Assembly: GCA_947471745.1 (NCBI GenBank)
Contig: CANJKZ010000424.1
Span: forward strand, 124,001-188,000
From: Closterium sp. Naga37s-1
Lineage: Eukaryota > Streptophyta > Zygnematophyceae > Desmidiales > Closteriaceae
DNA: 64,000 nt
Direction of reading: 5' to 3'
Within the stretch, counting starts at the first letter, position 1, and each line of letters starts with the position of its first letter. The translations under genes and the position numbers were made by a program. Positions 45,945-58,000 of this stretch are shown in pieces. A model generated the notes under the pieces. The model worked only from the letters and a program-made list of their open reading frames with translations. It ran no database searches and was not told where the DNA came from.

Positions 45945-48900
45945 ATGGCCGACGTCGACATGACTGACGCTAGACCATCCACCGACCACAGTCCGACATC
46001 TACCGAGGAAGAGACGCTCCCCTTACTCTACGATCTTGACAAGCTGACGCAGATTCCAGAAGGGGAGTTCACCAAGGACATTCCCCCACCGCCGATCGGG
46101 GAAATTAATTAGAATAAAAAACAGAATCCGACGCGAAATGGACGGCCAGGAACTTCGTCGGCACCGACCGGCTCTGGAAACCAGGTTGAGGTCGATGAGG
46201 AGGAGGATGGGGGGGAGGAGGAGGAGGAGGAGGAAAGCGATGACGAAAACGACGAGCGTTCGCCGCATAGCACTAGTCAGCGCACCTTGGAAGAACGGCT
46301 CAGGCGGGAACTTGAATACATAGATGATCTGCTCGAACAGGACGAGGATGCCGACCAGGAGAATTTGTCGGTGCCGCGCGAACAGTGGAGGGCGACAGAC
46401 TTCGTCGAGGAAGACATGGTGTACGCGACCATCGACGTGCTCGTCTTGGACGCCCTATGCCACCTGCAAACCGTGGAGAGGAACAGCACGCTGAGGCAGT
46501 ACACCTCGTGGATCTATCACTACAAGAGGTGGGCGGCGAAGATGTTGAGGCAAATTCGCAACAAGCTTCCACAGGAGTACAGGCTTAAGCACGTCGACGA
46601 GATAGGGCACTACATCCGGGACAACAAGAAGAAAAACTGGGACCAAGAGGCCGATGTCCCCCGGTCGTACGTGTGGCTGCACGGCCCTAGGGTCACCAAG
46701 TCCCGGCTTCGCGCATACGTGAAGTACATGGTTCGGGAGTTGAATCTCGATGCCGAGTCCAGCAAGGAGGGCGACAACGCCACAGGAACACAGCCTGTGC
46801 AATCTACAACGGTGCACACGCTCCTCGGCCGCATAAAGGCATGCCAGATGGCGGCGAGAGTGGAGACGACGATATACCGGGAGACGGAGCTGAGCATCAT
46901 GCGAGAGATATCGGTGGTCAGGTCGGAGGTGCGGTTCATGATCCGCACCAAGAACGAGCGGGACATCAAGTGAGTTTTTGTTTAACCTCTTGTTGTCTTG
47001 TACTGAGTCGACGCCGCCCTAATTGCCCCCCACCCTCGGCATTGTCGGCAGGAACTGCACCGATCGGCGTCGCGGAACAATCGGCGATACCTACACCGCC
47101 GAGCAGTTCCGCCAGATCATGTTCAGGGTGCTGCCGACGTGGGCGGCCAAGGCGTGGAACCCGCGGGGTACGGGCCCGTCGCAGACGCTATGGCGGTTTC
47201 TGCTGTTGAAGGTGCTCACGCTACTCTCCCACCACTCTCTTCTGCGCGGTGCAAGCATCCGCGAGATCACGCTCCCCGACATATTCTTGTACCGACTGGC
47301 GAGCACCTCGTCGGTGAACCCGGAGAACCAGCCGGTCGTCATGGTCATCGCTGCGCGGAACTCGAAAACGTCCAAGGATGCGCGTCTGCAGCAGAGCTAC
47401 GCTGCGCGGCACCTCGAAGCGGAGTTGTGCGCCGTCGGCGAGACGGGCCTGTGGTTGCACTTCATCCTCGACCAGATCGGCCAGTTTCACGGCGTCCGCC
47501 TCATTCCGCCGGTGGACACCAGCACACGCGCGAGCTGGTACAAGAAGCACCTCTTCTTCGCCAAAAACGACACCGACCAAGGAGAGCTCTCTGCGGCAAG
47601 CCACCAACGCTGGACGCGGCAGTTGTGGGACAAAAACGGGGTCTTCTGCAAGAGGAACGTGCACGCCGCTCGAACCGGAGGGGCCCAGGAGCTGGCCATC
47701 GACGGCACGCCGCGCGCCGAGATCACGGAGCTGGGTCACTGGGCGCTCGACAAGATGACGCGAGCGTACATCACCGCCATTCCGGTGGGGGTGGTGATGA
47801 AGAAGGCCGGTTACTCTGGTTACAAGCAGGACTACTTCTTGGGCCGGAGCAGGGTGGAGCCCTCCGATAAGCTCTTGAAGCTCCTCGCCGAGCACATCTT
47901 CCCCGGCGTCGACGACATGCTGAAGACGGTATGTTAGTCGACGCCCTCGTATCCTTGTTTCCGAGTCGTGTTGCCAACAGTGTCTGAACTCCTAATACAC
48001 GTGACGAATTGCAGGCGGAAGGGAAGGCTGCCGAGGGGTCCGACGCCGAAAAAGCCGCGGTGCACTTCTGACGCACACTCCAGATGCTGCGCCGCATCGT
48101 CGCCGAGGACCTAGCGGTGAAGCTGGTCCGCACACCATGGCACCCGTACGTCCAAGGCTCCCTGCTCTGCCAGATCCCCCTCTTCCAGCACTGGGCGAAA
48201 CGGGTCGAGAGGGTCGACACCGAGACGATCAACAAGCGTCGGGACCCGACCCAAATTCAGGCAGAGGTAAGTCGACGACGAGCTGGCTGTAGGGCATTCC
48301 AAACCACCTCGCGGCTAACGTCTTTGTCCTACCGCTGCAGGAAATCTCTGTCCGCATGGACACCGAGTACTACAACATATCCCTCAAGGCGAAGCTGACG
48401 AAGGAGATAGAGCGTGCCGCGAACGAGAAGATTGACTTCCTGGAGGAGCTCGAGAAGCGCGACGACACCATCGCGTCTCTCACCGCCGAGATAACCCGTC
48501 TCACCAAGGCACTCCGTGTGTCAGAAGCACGGAGAGTGCCGGAGGCCCCGCCGTGTGCTACCGCGCAAGCTCCCAGCGAGGGTGGCTCGGCGGATTCGGC
48601 CAACATGGGAGCCGGCGCCGACGGAGGGGACGACAAACCCCCGCCACCCCCACAGACGCACAAGGAGGCTAGTTACGAGCTCAACGTGGTACAACCGTGG
48701 CGGGAGGCCAAGACCGTGAGGGACGCCTGGCGCCTCTGGAACTCCGCCACCGCTAATGACACCCGTCGGCTTTGCGACAGGATCGCCGAGCCGGGGTTCA
48801 TCGACCGCCATACCCTCCTCGCCGGCGCTACGCAGGGTGCACTCAACAAGAGGGTGCGCCGCATGCTGAAGGTCATGGATGCGGTGCGCCAGCTACGCAC

Positions 48901-49279
48901 GAGCGACGGCGATGCCGACACCGAGGCCGTGGTCGACACACTGCACAGGATCGCGGCATCGGGCATCGGGACCTTCGCCGATGCCCTCACGGTGCTCAAA
49001 CCGGGAACGGCACCGATGTTGTCCAAAGAGCCTGGTTTGGGAGTCAAGGGGCTGGGCCCCAAGGTGGTCTCGAAGCTACGCCTTGCCTGTGCGCTTGTGG
49101 CGCTCAACCTGAAGCAGAGTGATTGGGTCGAAACCCTGTTTCCAAACACGTGGGAGGAGCAGATGCCGAAGACCAAGGCCGACCTGGCGAAGCCGACGGC
49201 CCCGGCCAAGTCGACAGCACCGGCCAAGCCGACCGCTCCGGTGCACCGTCCTCCGACCAAGCGCAAGAAGTCGGCATGA
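45945..49279 (+). CDS. Crypton/Ndc10-like tyrosine recombinase, spliced, with in-frame stops
   Basis: I infer four exons with good GT-AG borders and matching phases: 45945-46969, 47052-47928, 48015-48266 and 48341-49279. Order: acidic stretch (46190-46260); core-binding region with TLRQYTSWIYHYKRW (about 46480-46530); catalytic domain with Arg in LLRGASIREI (about 47235-47270), Lys in ARNSKTSKDAR (about 47350-47385), HAAR (47662-47673), GHW (47734-47742) and Tyr (47767-47769). This is the R-K-HxxR-H/W-Y set of tyrosine recombinases, followed by YFLGRSRVEP as in Ndc10/Crypton proteins. Exon 3 has the LR...HP...F-x-x-WA pattern common after that domain. Exon 4 holds a coiled coil and a VRDAWRLW region recalling GCR1_C. 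The frame contains a TAG at 46110-46112 and a TGA at 48069-48071 with coding sense on both sides; MEERLRRE near 46287 lacks an ATG. It is probably a decayed DNA transposon or a domesticated relic. Confidence 0.72.
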
Positions 49280-49824
49280 TCGCGCCTGTAGGATATGCGT
49301 GTGCGTAGTTCGATGCTGTTAACTGTGGCAGATTTGTACACCCCCCCCCCCCCCCCCCCCCCCACCCCCCCTTCCCTTCTTTTTCCAAATGCTGTTCCGG
49401 TAGTTTGTAACAACCCACTGCAAGGCCCTTGCGAACCTACTGGGTCCCGCTGTGTTAAATGTAGTCGGTCGCTCAGTAAGAAACAAAAATAATATCCTTG
49501 CTGACATCTAAACACAGCTCGATGTCGACGTCTCGCAGGATTGCATGTTGCTAGGGTGTCGACATATTCGCCGACAGAACTCGTCGCGGAGTAGCATGTG
49601 TCTACCTTCTCTATCATCGCTGCTCGCCGAGTAGCATGTTCCTTTTGATGTCGACATATGCGCCGACAAAGCGCATCGTTCAAAGTCGGCTAGCAAGTTT
49701 CAATGTGGACAGTGATTTGCTAAAAAACAAAAAAGATTTGTGCCCTACGATACAAAAGTCATTAGAATTACTACGACATCGGCGCCGACCATACAATAGT
49801 ACCCTGCACACCACAGCCCGCCAA
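49280..49824. other. Gap between convergent genes, with poly-C tract and short repeats
   Basis: No gene. A run of C residues with one interruption spans about 49341-49372. At about 49554-49575 and 49648-49668 the motif TGTCGACATATKCGCCGACA occurs as a direct repeat, and GGAGTAGCATGT or GAGTAGCATGT occurs twice between them. These may be regulatory, or recombinase-binding sites; that is conjecture. Confidence 0.5.
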
Positions 49825-52800
49825 CTACGCATCCGTACTGCCCTTGCCCTGCTTGCCCTTCTTCCTCTTGCTGCTGCCCTTGCTCTGCTTGACCTTTTCC
49901 CCCTTCCTCCCCCTGTGATCCATATCGTACTCCATCCTCGCGTCACACGGCACATCGATGCCCTGCGCTTTGAGCTTGGGCCCGGCGACGGGGCATATTC
50001 CCCGGAACGCCAAGGTCTCGACCGTCGCTCTTGCGATCATGTCGGCCTCGACTTCCTCAACTCCCTTCGCGAAGGCCCTGGCCACTGCCTGGCTCTGCAG
50101 CAATGGCGCGACGTTATGTGCAACCTCCCCCGCGGGAGCCTGCCTACTGTGTGCTATGTCGATCACCGCGTGCATCACCTACTTGAAGTCCTCGGCCCTC
50201 GCCTCCCCCGCACCTGCCACCATCGCCGCCGCCTTCCCTTCGCCCACAGCACCGAGCACCGACGCCCCCGTCTCCAAGAAGCACCAGATGGCGCATGCCG
50301 ATGCCGCTAACGCCTGGGCCCCCATCTCCGTCTTCTCGTCCGCCTTCCCCTCCACGCTCGCATCGACCTTCCCAAACGCCGCGCTCGCCGCGACCTTCCC
50401 ATACGCCGCGCACATCGACACGCGATTTACCATCGCCGACATGAGAGCGTCCGTCTCTTCCTTGCCTTCCTCCGTGTCCTCGATGATGGGGAACCAGATC
50501 GCCAGCCAGAGCACGTCATGAAGCGCATCACCCGAACTCGCGTACCCACGGTACCTGCCGAGTATGTCGTCGAACCTGCCGCGCAAACACATTAGAATGA
50601 CACGACTTCGTCAACATCAGCGTAATGACACGACTTGGTCGACAGAACTCGGCACGTCAGGATCCGTCTTACCGTGCTCTCGGATGGCACAAGCCTCTTG
50701 CCCACATCACCGTCCACATCCCAGTCGGCAAGAACTTGACCTCCGCCCACACCTCCTTCCATTTATCCAACTCCCCCGGCTTCAAGACGGTGAGCTCCTT
50801 CATGAGCACCTTGCTCACGTAGCCGTCGTAGACGACGAACGCAATCGCGTGCTCGTAGGCCAGCTCCATCTTCTCCCTCGACTTGCCGATGTACCGATTC
50901 TGTCCGTTTACCTTAATCTCGCCCACCCACCCTTGCCCATCACTAGCCTTGTCTCGGCGGATGCCATGACCCCTGCGTCCATGCTCTTTATCTCCCTCGC
51001 CGCCCTCCTCGTCCTCCTCCTCCGCCTTCTCCTTCTTCTTCGCCAGCTTACCCTTGCCGCCCGTCTTGTCCTGCTCCCCTTCCGCCTTCTTCCCTTTCTC
51101 TTCCGACATCAACTTCCCCGCAGACATCGCCCGCGTGCTCCTCTAAGAGACCGCCTTCCCTTTCCCGTTGTCGTCCTTTTCCTTCCGTCCAGCATTTCTC
51201 TCGGCGACAGCAGCCGTTGCGGCCGTCTGCTCCGCCGAACCCCCTCCGTGGGTCGCCGACGGCACCACATGCGCGCCGTGTCCATGATGGCCATAACAGG
51301 GGCGTGCTCGGGGCGCTTTGCTGCCTCAAAATGGGCCATGACGACAGCGAGGTCAGCATGCTTGTCTGCGCGGCCGCCGGTGGCGAGCGCTGCACTCACT
51401 CCCTTCTCCGCCGCCACATCGACCACAGATGCACCTGGTGTGGGTGCGGTCGCGTTTACCGACGTCGGCATCGCGCTTTTGCCGAGTTCCGGCTGGGTCA
51501 CTGACGGAGCAGCCGCTTTGCGTGCGCCTAAATGTGCGCGAAGAAAAGCAGACTTGGGGTCCGCAGGCGGTGGGGCGGCCACCGGAGGCGCGGCAGGTGG
51601 GGCACCGGACGACTTGCCGGCAACCTGCGTAGTGACGGAGCGACGTGCTGTTCCAGGAAGGCCGGCGTCGACCACGGGATGCTGCTGCACGTCCCTGCTA
51701 TGTGCCTCCATGCGGCGGAGCATCTCCCTGAGCGCGGTACCACCGGGGGGGGCCTTAGCTGATGCCACGGCATCACCCTTAGCCGAAGCAGCCTTCGCGA
51801 CGCCCTTGGCGGCGGCCGGGGCTGCTGGAGCTGGAGCAGCCTCCCCATCTTTGTTCGCACCTGACTGGCCGGCAGGCGCGCTGGTAGCCGCAAGGGGGTT
51901 ACGGGGACTCGACTTGGTGGTGCCGGCAACCGTAGCAGAAGCAGGCTTGGCCGCCGCCGCGACGGACGGTCCCTTGGTGGTTCCGGAGTCGCCATCATTC
52001 GCCGCCTGAGCAGTTGGCACCTCCTTGTCGGTCACGCCTTTCCCACCGCTCGCCTGAGGATGGGTCTGCTCGGCGACCAAAGGCGGGCCAGTCGGAGCAG
52101 CTACGTTAGCGGCAACCCCGTCGGCAGGGCCACCCTCTGCTCCCCCGCTTCCGCCTCCCTTGCTGTGCGACGTCCTTACCACCTTCCACCCCGCCTTCGT
52201 CTTCAGCTGGTCGACCACGCTCTGTTGCGCAGGCTTCGACCCGCGGCTACCGTCCGCTCCCTTGCTCCGCTTCGAGCTCTCCTTGTCGTCTCCGTCGCCC
52301 GTCCTCTTATGGCCCTGCTTCTCGGCCGTTTTCCTTTGCGCGTTATCGGCGTCATTGGCCGAAGGCGACGACCCACGTCGACCTGGCGCCACAGTGCCGA
52401 TCATCTCTGTCATCATCTTCATCCCAGAAGCAACGAAAGACTGCTGGGTGGCCTCCGTCACCGCCTTCATGATGTCGGCCTTGAACGACTTCAAAAGCTC
52501 TTCCGGGATGGCGGGCGGCGTGGGATGAGGCGGTGGCGGCGGCGGCACGGCGAGCCTGGCGGTCACAGCGGTGGCGATGTTGACCTGCGCGGAGGCAAGG
52601 TGATTCGAGACGTACTCTTCCAACCCCTTCTTCGCATCGCCCACCACCGAATCTACGTGTTCGGCCAAGGCGGAGACCGCTAACGCCCGTGCATACGCGA
52701 CACGACCCTCCGGATTGTCCATGCTGTCGCGCAAAGCCTTCAGCCCCTTCATCCCGACGCTCTCGATGCTCACCCCACTACGACCCTTCTCGCCTGTCAG

Positions 52801-52944
52801 ATGGTCGATCTGTTTCGCTACCCACCCGAACGACGTCGCGGAAAGCACGCCGGCACCGACATGCCCGTCCGACACTGTGCCCAGCACTTTCTGCATACAA
52901 GCACGGAACATGATGAGCGGCGCATTCAGAAACGGGCACCCCCC
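49825..52944 (-). CDS. AP2-like DNA-binding protein, 5' end cut by Copia K
   Basis: Read from 52944 leftwards. The first long exon encodes a helical region (GVLSATSFGWVAKQ..., 52550-52900), a Pro run, a Lys/Arg/Ser-rich part (KRTGDGDDKESSKRSKG, about 52250-52320) and a long Ala/Pro-rich disordered stretch (about 51300-52100). A Lys/Glu-rich section follows (about 50960-51110), then GWVGEIKVNGQNRYIG...AYEHAIAF (about 50805-50950), which resembles the AP2 fold of plant ERF-type proteins (W-x-AEI, YLG, AA-x-AYD). An intron at 50576-50672 (GTAAGA...GCGGCAG, phase 2) leads to a helical C-terminal part and a Lys-rich tail ending at 49825. The junction near 51110-51130 changes frame and may be a small intron. 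A TAG at 50179-50181 lies in an otherwise open frame. It is probably nuclear; function unknown. Confidence 0.55.
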
Positions 52945-53073
52945 TGTCAGAACATTATAGCTCATGCATATTGTGTAGGCTATAGTGGGGCAGCCCATAA
53001 GGGGTACAACCCAATTAGGGTTATTACTTGTACCCAATTCATTCATAGTTCATTCATTCCTTGTTTCTTCTCA
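52945..53073 (+). repeat. 5' LTR of Copia element K (129 bp)
   Basis: It starts TGTCAGAACATTATAG and ends TTTCTTCTCA, with family hallmarks TAGTGGGGCA, GGGTACAACCC and TTCATTCATTCCTTG. No second LTR is present in the window to date it. Confidence 0.82.
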
Positions 53074-53169
53074 AGGTATCGAGCAGGTTCCCCCGTGGGA
53101 ACTGTTCCTAGGGCCCACCGTTTTTTTTTTCCTGCCCGGAGCGCACTCAGCCCCTGCCCGAGTCGCGCT

Positions 53170-53935
53170 CCCCTCTCTCGCGCCGCCCTAGCGGCCCCTT
53201 CGCGCCGCCCTCGCGGCCCCTTCGAGCCGCCCTCGCGGCTCTATCCGCCGCCCTTCGCGGCCCCTACTCCGCCGCCCTCGCGGCCCCGATCCGCCGCCCT
53301 CGCGGCCCCGATCCGCCGCCCTTGCGGCCCCGCTCCGCCGCCCTCGCGGCCCCGATCCGCCGCCCTTCGCGGCCCCGATCCGCCGCCCTCGCGGCCCCTA
53401 CTCCGCCGCCCTCGCGGCCCCGATCCGCAGCCCTCGCGGCTCCGATCCGCCGCCCTCGCGGCCCCTACTCCGCCGCCCTCGCGGCCCCTACTCTGCCGCC
53501 CTCGCGGCCCCGATCCGCCGCCCTCGCGGCCCCGATCCGCCGCCCTAGCGGCCCCGGCCCCTGCTCCTACGGCCCCGGCGCCTGCTCCTACGGCCCCCGC
53601 GCCTACTCCTACGAGCAGCCCACCCGCCGAGCCGCCCAGCAACCGAGCAGCCCAGCCGCTGAGCCGCCGAGCCGCCCAGCAACCGAGCCGCCCAGCCGCC
53701 GAGCAGCCCAGCAGCCGAGCCGCCCAGCAGCCGAGCCGCCCAGCAGCCGAGCCGCCCAGCCGTCGATACGCCCAGCAGCCGAGCCGCCCAGCAGCCGAGC
53801 CGCCCAGCCGCCGAGCCGCCCAGCAGCCGAGCCGCCCAGCAGCCGAGCCGCCGAGCCGCCCAGCAGCCGAGCCGCCCAGCCGTCGAGTCGCCGAGCCGCC
53901 CTGCAGCCGAGCCGCCCGAGCCGCCCTGTCCGGTA
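53170..53935. repeat. GC-rich leader arrays of element K
   Basis: The first block (about 53170-53560) is CCGCCCTCGCGGCCCCGAT repeated about 20 times. The second (about 53630-53935) is GCCGAGCCGCCCAGCA-type units repeated about 18 times. It matches the reverse-complement layout in element D at 18480-19160. Confidence 0.83.
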
Positions 53936-54000
53936 AGAGCAGCGCCTCTCTCACAGCACTGCCCTCACCCTACTGTTTGCACTGCTAGTCTACTGCTGTC

Positions 54001-55026
54001 ATGGCTACCCCTAGTGTCCTCGCTTTTGACGCTGAGGGTCGGGCCATTGACTTTGACGTCTGGATAGATGACCTGCAGCTTTTCTTACAGTGCGACAGAG
54101 CAGACGGCCTCTCCCTCTTTGACCTCACTTCTGGTGCCTCTCCTGCCCCCGCTGCTGATGCTGACGCCACTGTTCGCTCACAGTGGGCCACGCGCGATAC
54201 TGCTGCACGTCTTGCTGTGCGTCGCCACCTACCTACCTCTGAGCGTGCGCACTTTAGCCAGTACAAGAGTGCTCAGACCTTGTACGACGCTGTAGTTGCA
54301 CGCTACTCCTCCCCTGCCACTGCTGCACTGAGCCGCCTCATGCTACCGTACCTCTTCCCTGACCTTGCTGCCTTTCCCACAGTCGCTGACCTCATTACGC
54401 ACCTCCGCACTAGTGACACTCGCTACCGCGCTGCGCTTCCTGCTGAGTTCTGCGCCAAGAACCCCCCCCCCATGTACATCACCCTCTACTACATAGTCAC
54501 CCGTCTCCCTGACTCCCTTCGCGTAGTCAGGGACCACTTCCTCTCGGTTTGTCCCACCACTCTCACCGTTGACCTCCTCGAGAAGGCCCTCCTAGCAGCA
54601 GAAAAGAGCATAGTCGCTGTAGGAGCCTCTCGTGGTGACCCTCGCACCCCCATCTTTGAGGGGTGTTCCCCCTCCCCTCTTTTGCCCTCTGTTGCCTCTG
54701 CTGCTGCGGCCGACCTCGCTGGTTTGGAGTCGGTTGGGGCAGCGTCTACCCCTAGCGGGAGACGCCGCCCTGGCAGGGGCAAGGGGGGCAGGGGCGCTGG
54801 AGGAGCTAGCGGGGGCGGTGGAGGCGGCGGTGGAGGCGGTGGAGGAGGTGGGGGTGGCGGTGGGGGTGGTGGCGGGGGTGGAGGTGTAGGTGGCGGCAGT
54901 GGAGGCGCAGGCGGCAGCGGCGGTGGCGGAGGGAGCGGAGGTGGCGGTGGTGGAGGAGGAGGCGGCGGAGGAGGTGGAGCTGGTCGGGGTGGCGCTGCGC
55001 AGAGGGTCAGCTCCGGTGGTGGTCAG

Positions 55027-55061
<35 letters not shown>

Positions 55062-58000
55062 CACTCGTGACGTCCCCTCCCCTCAGCAGCTCCGTGAGTG
55101 GTACACTGCACGCCAGAGGGGTGGGAGTACTGGTCCGTGCACCTAGGTCCTGCGCACCGGCGACCGCGCGGGTGAGCAGTGTGGGGGTGCGCACTCCACC
55201 CAGCGCTGCTTTGGCCGCCTGACGGACGCTTGGCGTCACCAGTTCCCTGAGGCCACTGAGATCCCCCGCTGGGGTGAGCTGTCTAGGGCGGGTGTCGCTG
55301 TCTTTGACCTTGACTTTGATGCTATTCTTGCTGCCATGTACACTGTGACTATTAGTGATGAGGGTGACTGTTACCGGTGTTTTCCGCCCGACCCGGGCAT
55401 TGAGACTGCTGCTCTAGGTACTGGTGAGGCTGCTGCTCTAGGTGCTAGCGAGGCTGCTGCTCTAGGTGCGTCTGCTCCCTCAGGTACTGGTGAGTCTGCT
55501 CTCTCAGGTTCTGCGTCAGCTTCGGCCTCCCACACCTTTACCCTTGACTCGGGGGCTTCTCGATCCTTCTTTCGAGACCGCACCACACTCACGCCGCTTG
55601 GCCGGCCAGTTGCGGTCTCTCTGGCAGACCCCTCTGAGGGTCCTGTCCTTGCTCACTTCTCCACTGTCCTCCCGTGTCCGGCGGCCCCCTCTGGCACCCT
55701 GTCTGGTCTTTACCTCCCCTCGTTCTCTACGAACTTGGTGAGTGGTGCTGACCTACAGGATGCGGGGGTTCACCAGTTCACTCCTGCGAGTCAGCGGGTG
55801 ACCCACTGCACGGACGCTCGGACAGGCCGACACCTGGCCACGTTTACACGTCGGCCGGGGTCGAGCCTGTACACACTGACCACTGCGTCTCCCCCGGTCC
55901 CTGCGTCTGGTCAGGTAGCTGCGTCGGGTCAGGTGTTTGCTGCAGCGTCCAGGTCTGGTCCTGAGTCTGCCCCCTGCTCGTGTCGCCTCCTGTCTCACGA
56001 GACTCTCCTCTGGCACCACCGCCTTGGTCACCCCTCCCTGCTTCGTCTCCGGAGCATGGCCTCCCGTGTCCTTGTCCCTGGTCTTCCCCGGTCCCTCCCT
56101 CCACTTCCTCCGGGGCCTGGCCCTACCTGCGTCCCCTGTGTCGAGGGACGACAGCGGGCTACCCCTCACTCCTCCCAGTTTCCTCCGACAGAGGCCCCGC
56201 TGCAGACGCTTCACATGGACGTGTGGGGCCCGGCCCGCGTCCGTGGACAGGGTCACGAGCGCTACTTCCTGCTGGTGGTTGACGACTACTCGCGTTACAC
56301 CACAGTCTTCCCCTTGCGCAGCAAGGGTGATGTCACTGAGGTGTTGATCGACTGGATCCGCGCAGCTCGTCTCCAGCTCAGGCGGAGCTTCGGCTCGGAC
56401 TTTCCTGTTCTGCGTCTGCACTCTGACAGAGGCGGAGAGTTCTCCTCTGGCCTTCTGCGAGCCTACTGTCGTGCACGAGGCATCCGCCAGACCTTCACGC
56501 TTCCGGACTCTCCACAGCAAAATGGGATTGCTGAGCGCCGCATGGGCATGGTCATGGACGTCGCCCGTACGTCCATGATGCATGCGGCTGCCCCCCATTT
56601 TCTGTGGCCGTTTGCGGTTCGGTACGCGGCGCATCAGATCAACCTTCAGCCTAAGGTCTCCATGCCGGAGACCTCCCCAGCCTTGCTGTGGACGGGGAAG
56701 GTTGGCGATGCGTCTGCGTTCCGTGTCTCGGGATCTCGGGCGTTTGTCCGCGACTTGTCTGCGGACAAGCTGTCCCCTCGTGCTGCTCCTTGCGTCTTCC
56801 TGGGTTTCCCCCCTGACGCCTCAGGGTGGCAGTTCTACCACCCCACCTCTCGCCGTGTTCTGTCCTCCCAGGACGTCACGTTCGACGAGTCGGTCCCCTA
56901 CTACCGCCTCTTCCCCTACCGCACTCCGTCCCTCCCCCCGCCACCGCTCTTCCTGGTACCAGGTCCCCCCCCGGTAGACCCCCTCCCCCCTCAGGGTCCT
57001 GCCCCTTCAGGTGTGTCCCAGGTAGACGCTGTTGAGCCTGTCGAGGTCGCTGGTGACTCTGGTGCTGCTGAGGGTGCTGAGCCTGGGAGTGCTGACTCTG
57101 GGGGTGCTGAGCGTGTGGGTGCTACGCCTGGGGGTGCTGAGCCTGAGGGTACTACGACTGGGGGTGCTGAGCCTGGGGGTGCTGCGTCTAGGGGTGCTAC
57201 GCCTGGGGGTGCTGCGTCTGGGGGTGCTGAGCTTGGGGGTGCTACGCCTGGAGGTGCTGAGCCTGGGGGTGCTGAGCCTGGAGGTGCTGAGCCTGGGGGT
57301 GCGGAGCCTGAGGGAGCTGGGCCTGCTGGTGCTGTGCCTGGCGGTTCTCCGGGTGCTTCTTCTTGCCGGGAGCCACTCTCTCCACAGGAGCTGCGTGAGT
57401 GGTTTGCCCGGCGCTGGAGGCGAGCTGCTGGAGCTGGAGGAGCTGCGGGTACTGGAGTTTCTGTTGCTGCTGAGGGAGCTGGTGCCACGGGTCCTGGAGG
57501 TGCTCGTACTGGGCGTCCTGGAGCTGCTGGACCTGCGGGTACTTCTGGAGCTGGAGCTGCTGCGGGTGTTGGCGCGGAGACTACTACTGTCGGTCCTGGC
57601 GGCGGTCCTGCTGGGGGTACTGCTGGTGCTGCTGGGGGTACTGGAGCTGGAGCTGCTACTGGTGCTGGTGCTGCCACAGAGGGTGCTGGTGCTGTCCCTA
57701 CTGTGTCTGGAGTCGCCGCGCGGCCTCGGCCGTACTTCGTTCCGCTCCTTCAGCAGGTTCTTGGTCTCCCGTCTTCTACTGGTCCTCCTCCTCCCTTAGA
57801 GTGTCCACAGCCTGTCCCGTCGCAGTTACAGTTACAGCCGGCGTCCCCACTGCCTGCTCCGTCTCCCTACACTGGTCCTACTGGAGGTCTTGCTGAGCGT
57901 CGTGAGCCTGCGTCTCGCCCTGCGTCGCCTATCCGTGCTGCTCGCACTAGTGGTCGTGGTTCGCGTCAGCGTCCTCCTCCTGTCCCTGGCACGCACCGGA

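Larger units (their letters stand above)
45540..52944. mobile_element. Candidate Crypton-type locus: tyrosine recombinase plus convergent AP2-like gene
   Basis: Three coding units share unusual traits and frequent GTCGAC sites: a 118-codon frame (45568-45924), a spliced recombinase gene (45945-49279, plus) and an AP2-like gene (49825-52944, minus). Cryptons are DNA transposons that move with a tyrosine recombinase and lack long inverted repeats, so ends cannot be read directly. The right side is cut by Copia K, and the left edge near 45510-45560 is a guess. No reverse transcriptase is present, which argues against DIRS-type elements. In-frame stops in two genes suggest partial decay. Whether all three genes belong to one element is an inference. 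Confidence 0.5.

Noticed and set aside
45945-50181. Alternative genetic code with reassigned TAG or TGA
   Set aside because: Other genes and elements in the window use TAG, TAA and TGA as ordinary ends, and both TAG and TGA interrupt the same gene, which fits decay better.
50564-52009. 481-codon plus-strand frame
   Set aside because: It is antisense to the AP2-like gene, whose minus-strand reading shows splice borders, a domain resemblance and a more natural protein composition.
45540-52944. DIRS-type retrotransposon
   Set aside because: The tyrosine recombinase would fit, but no reverse transcriptase or RNase H is present in the locus.
54780-54990. Glycine-rich structural protein
   Set aside because: It is the Gly-rich spacer of Copia gag in element K; the same spacer is present in element D.
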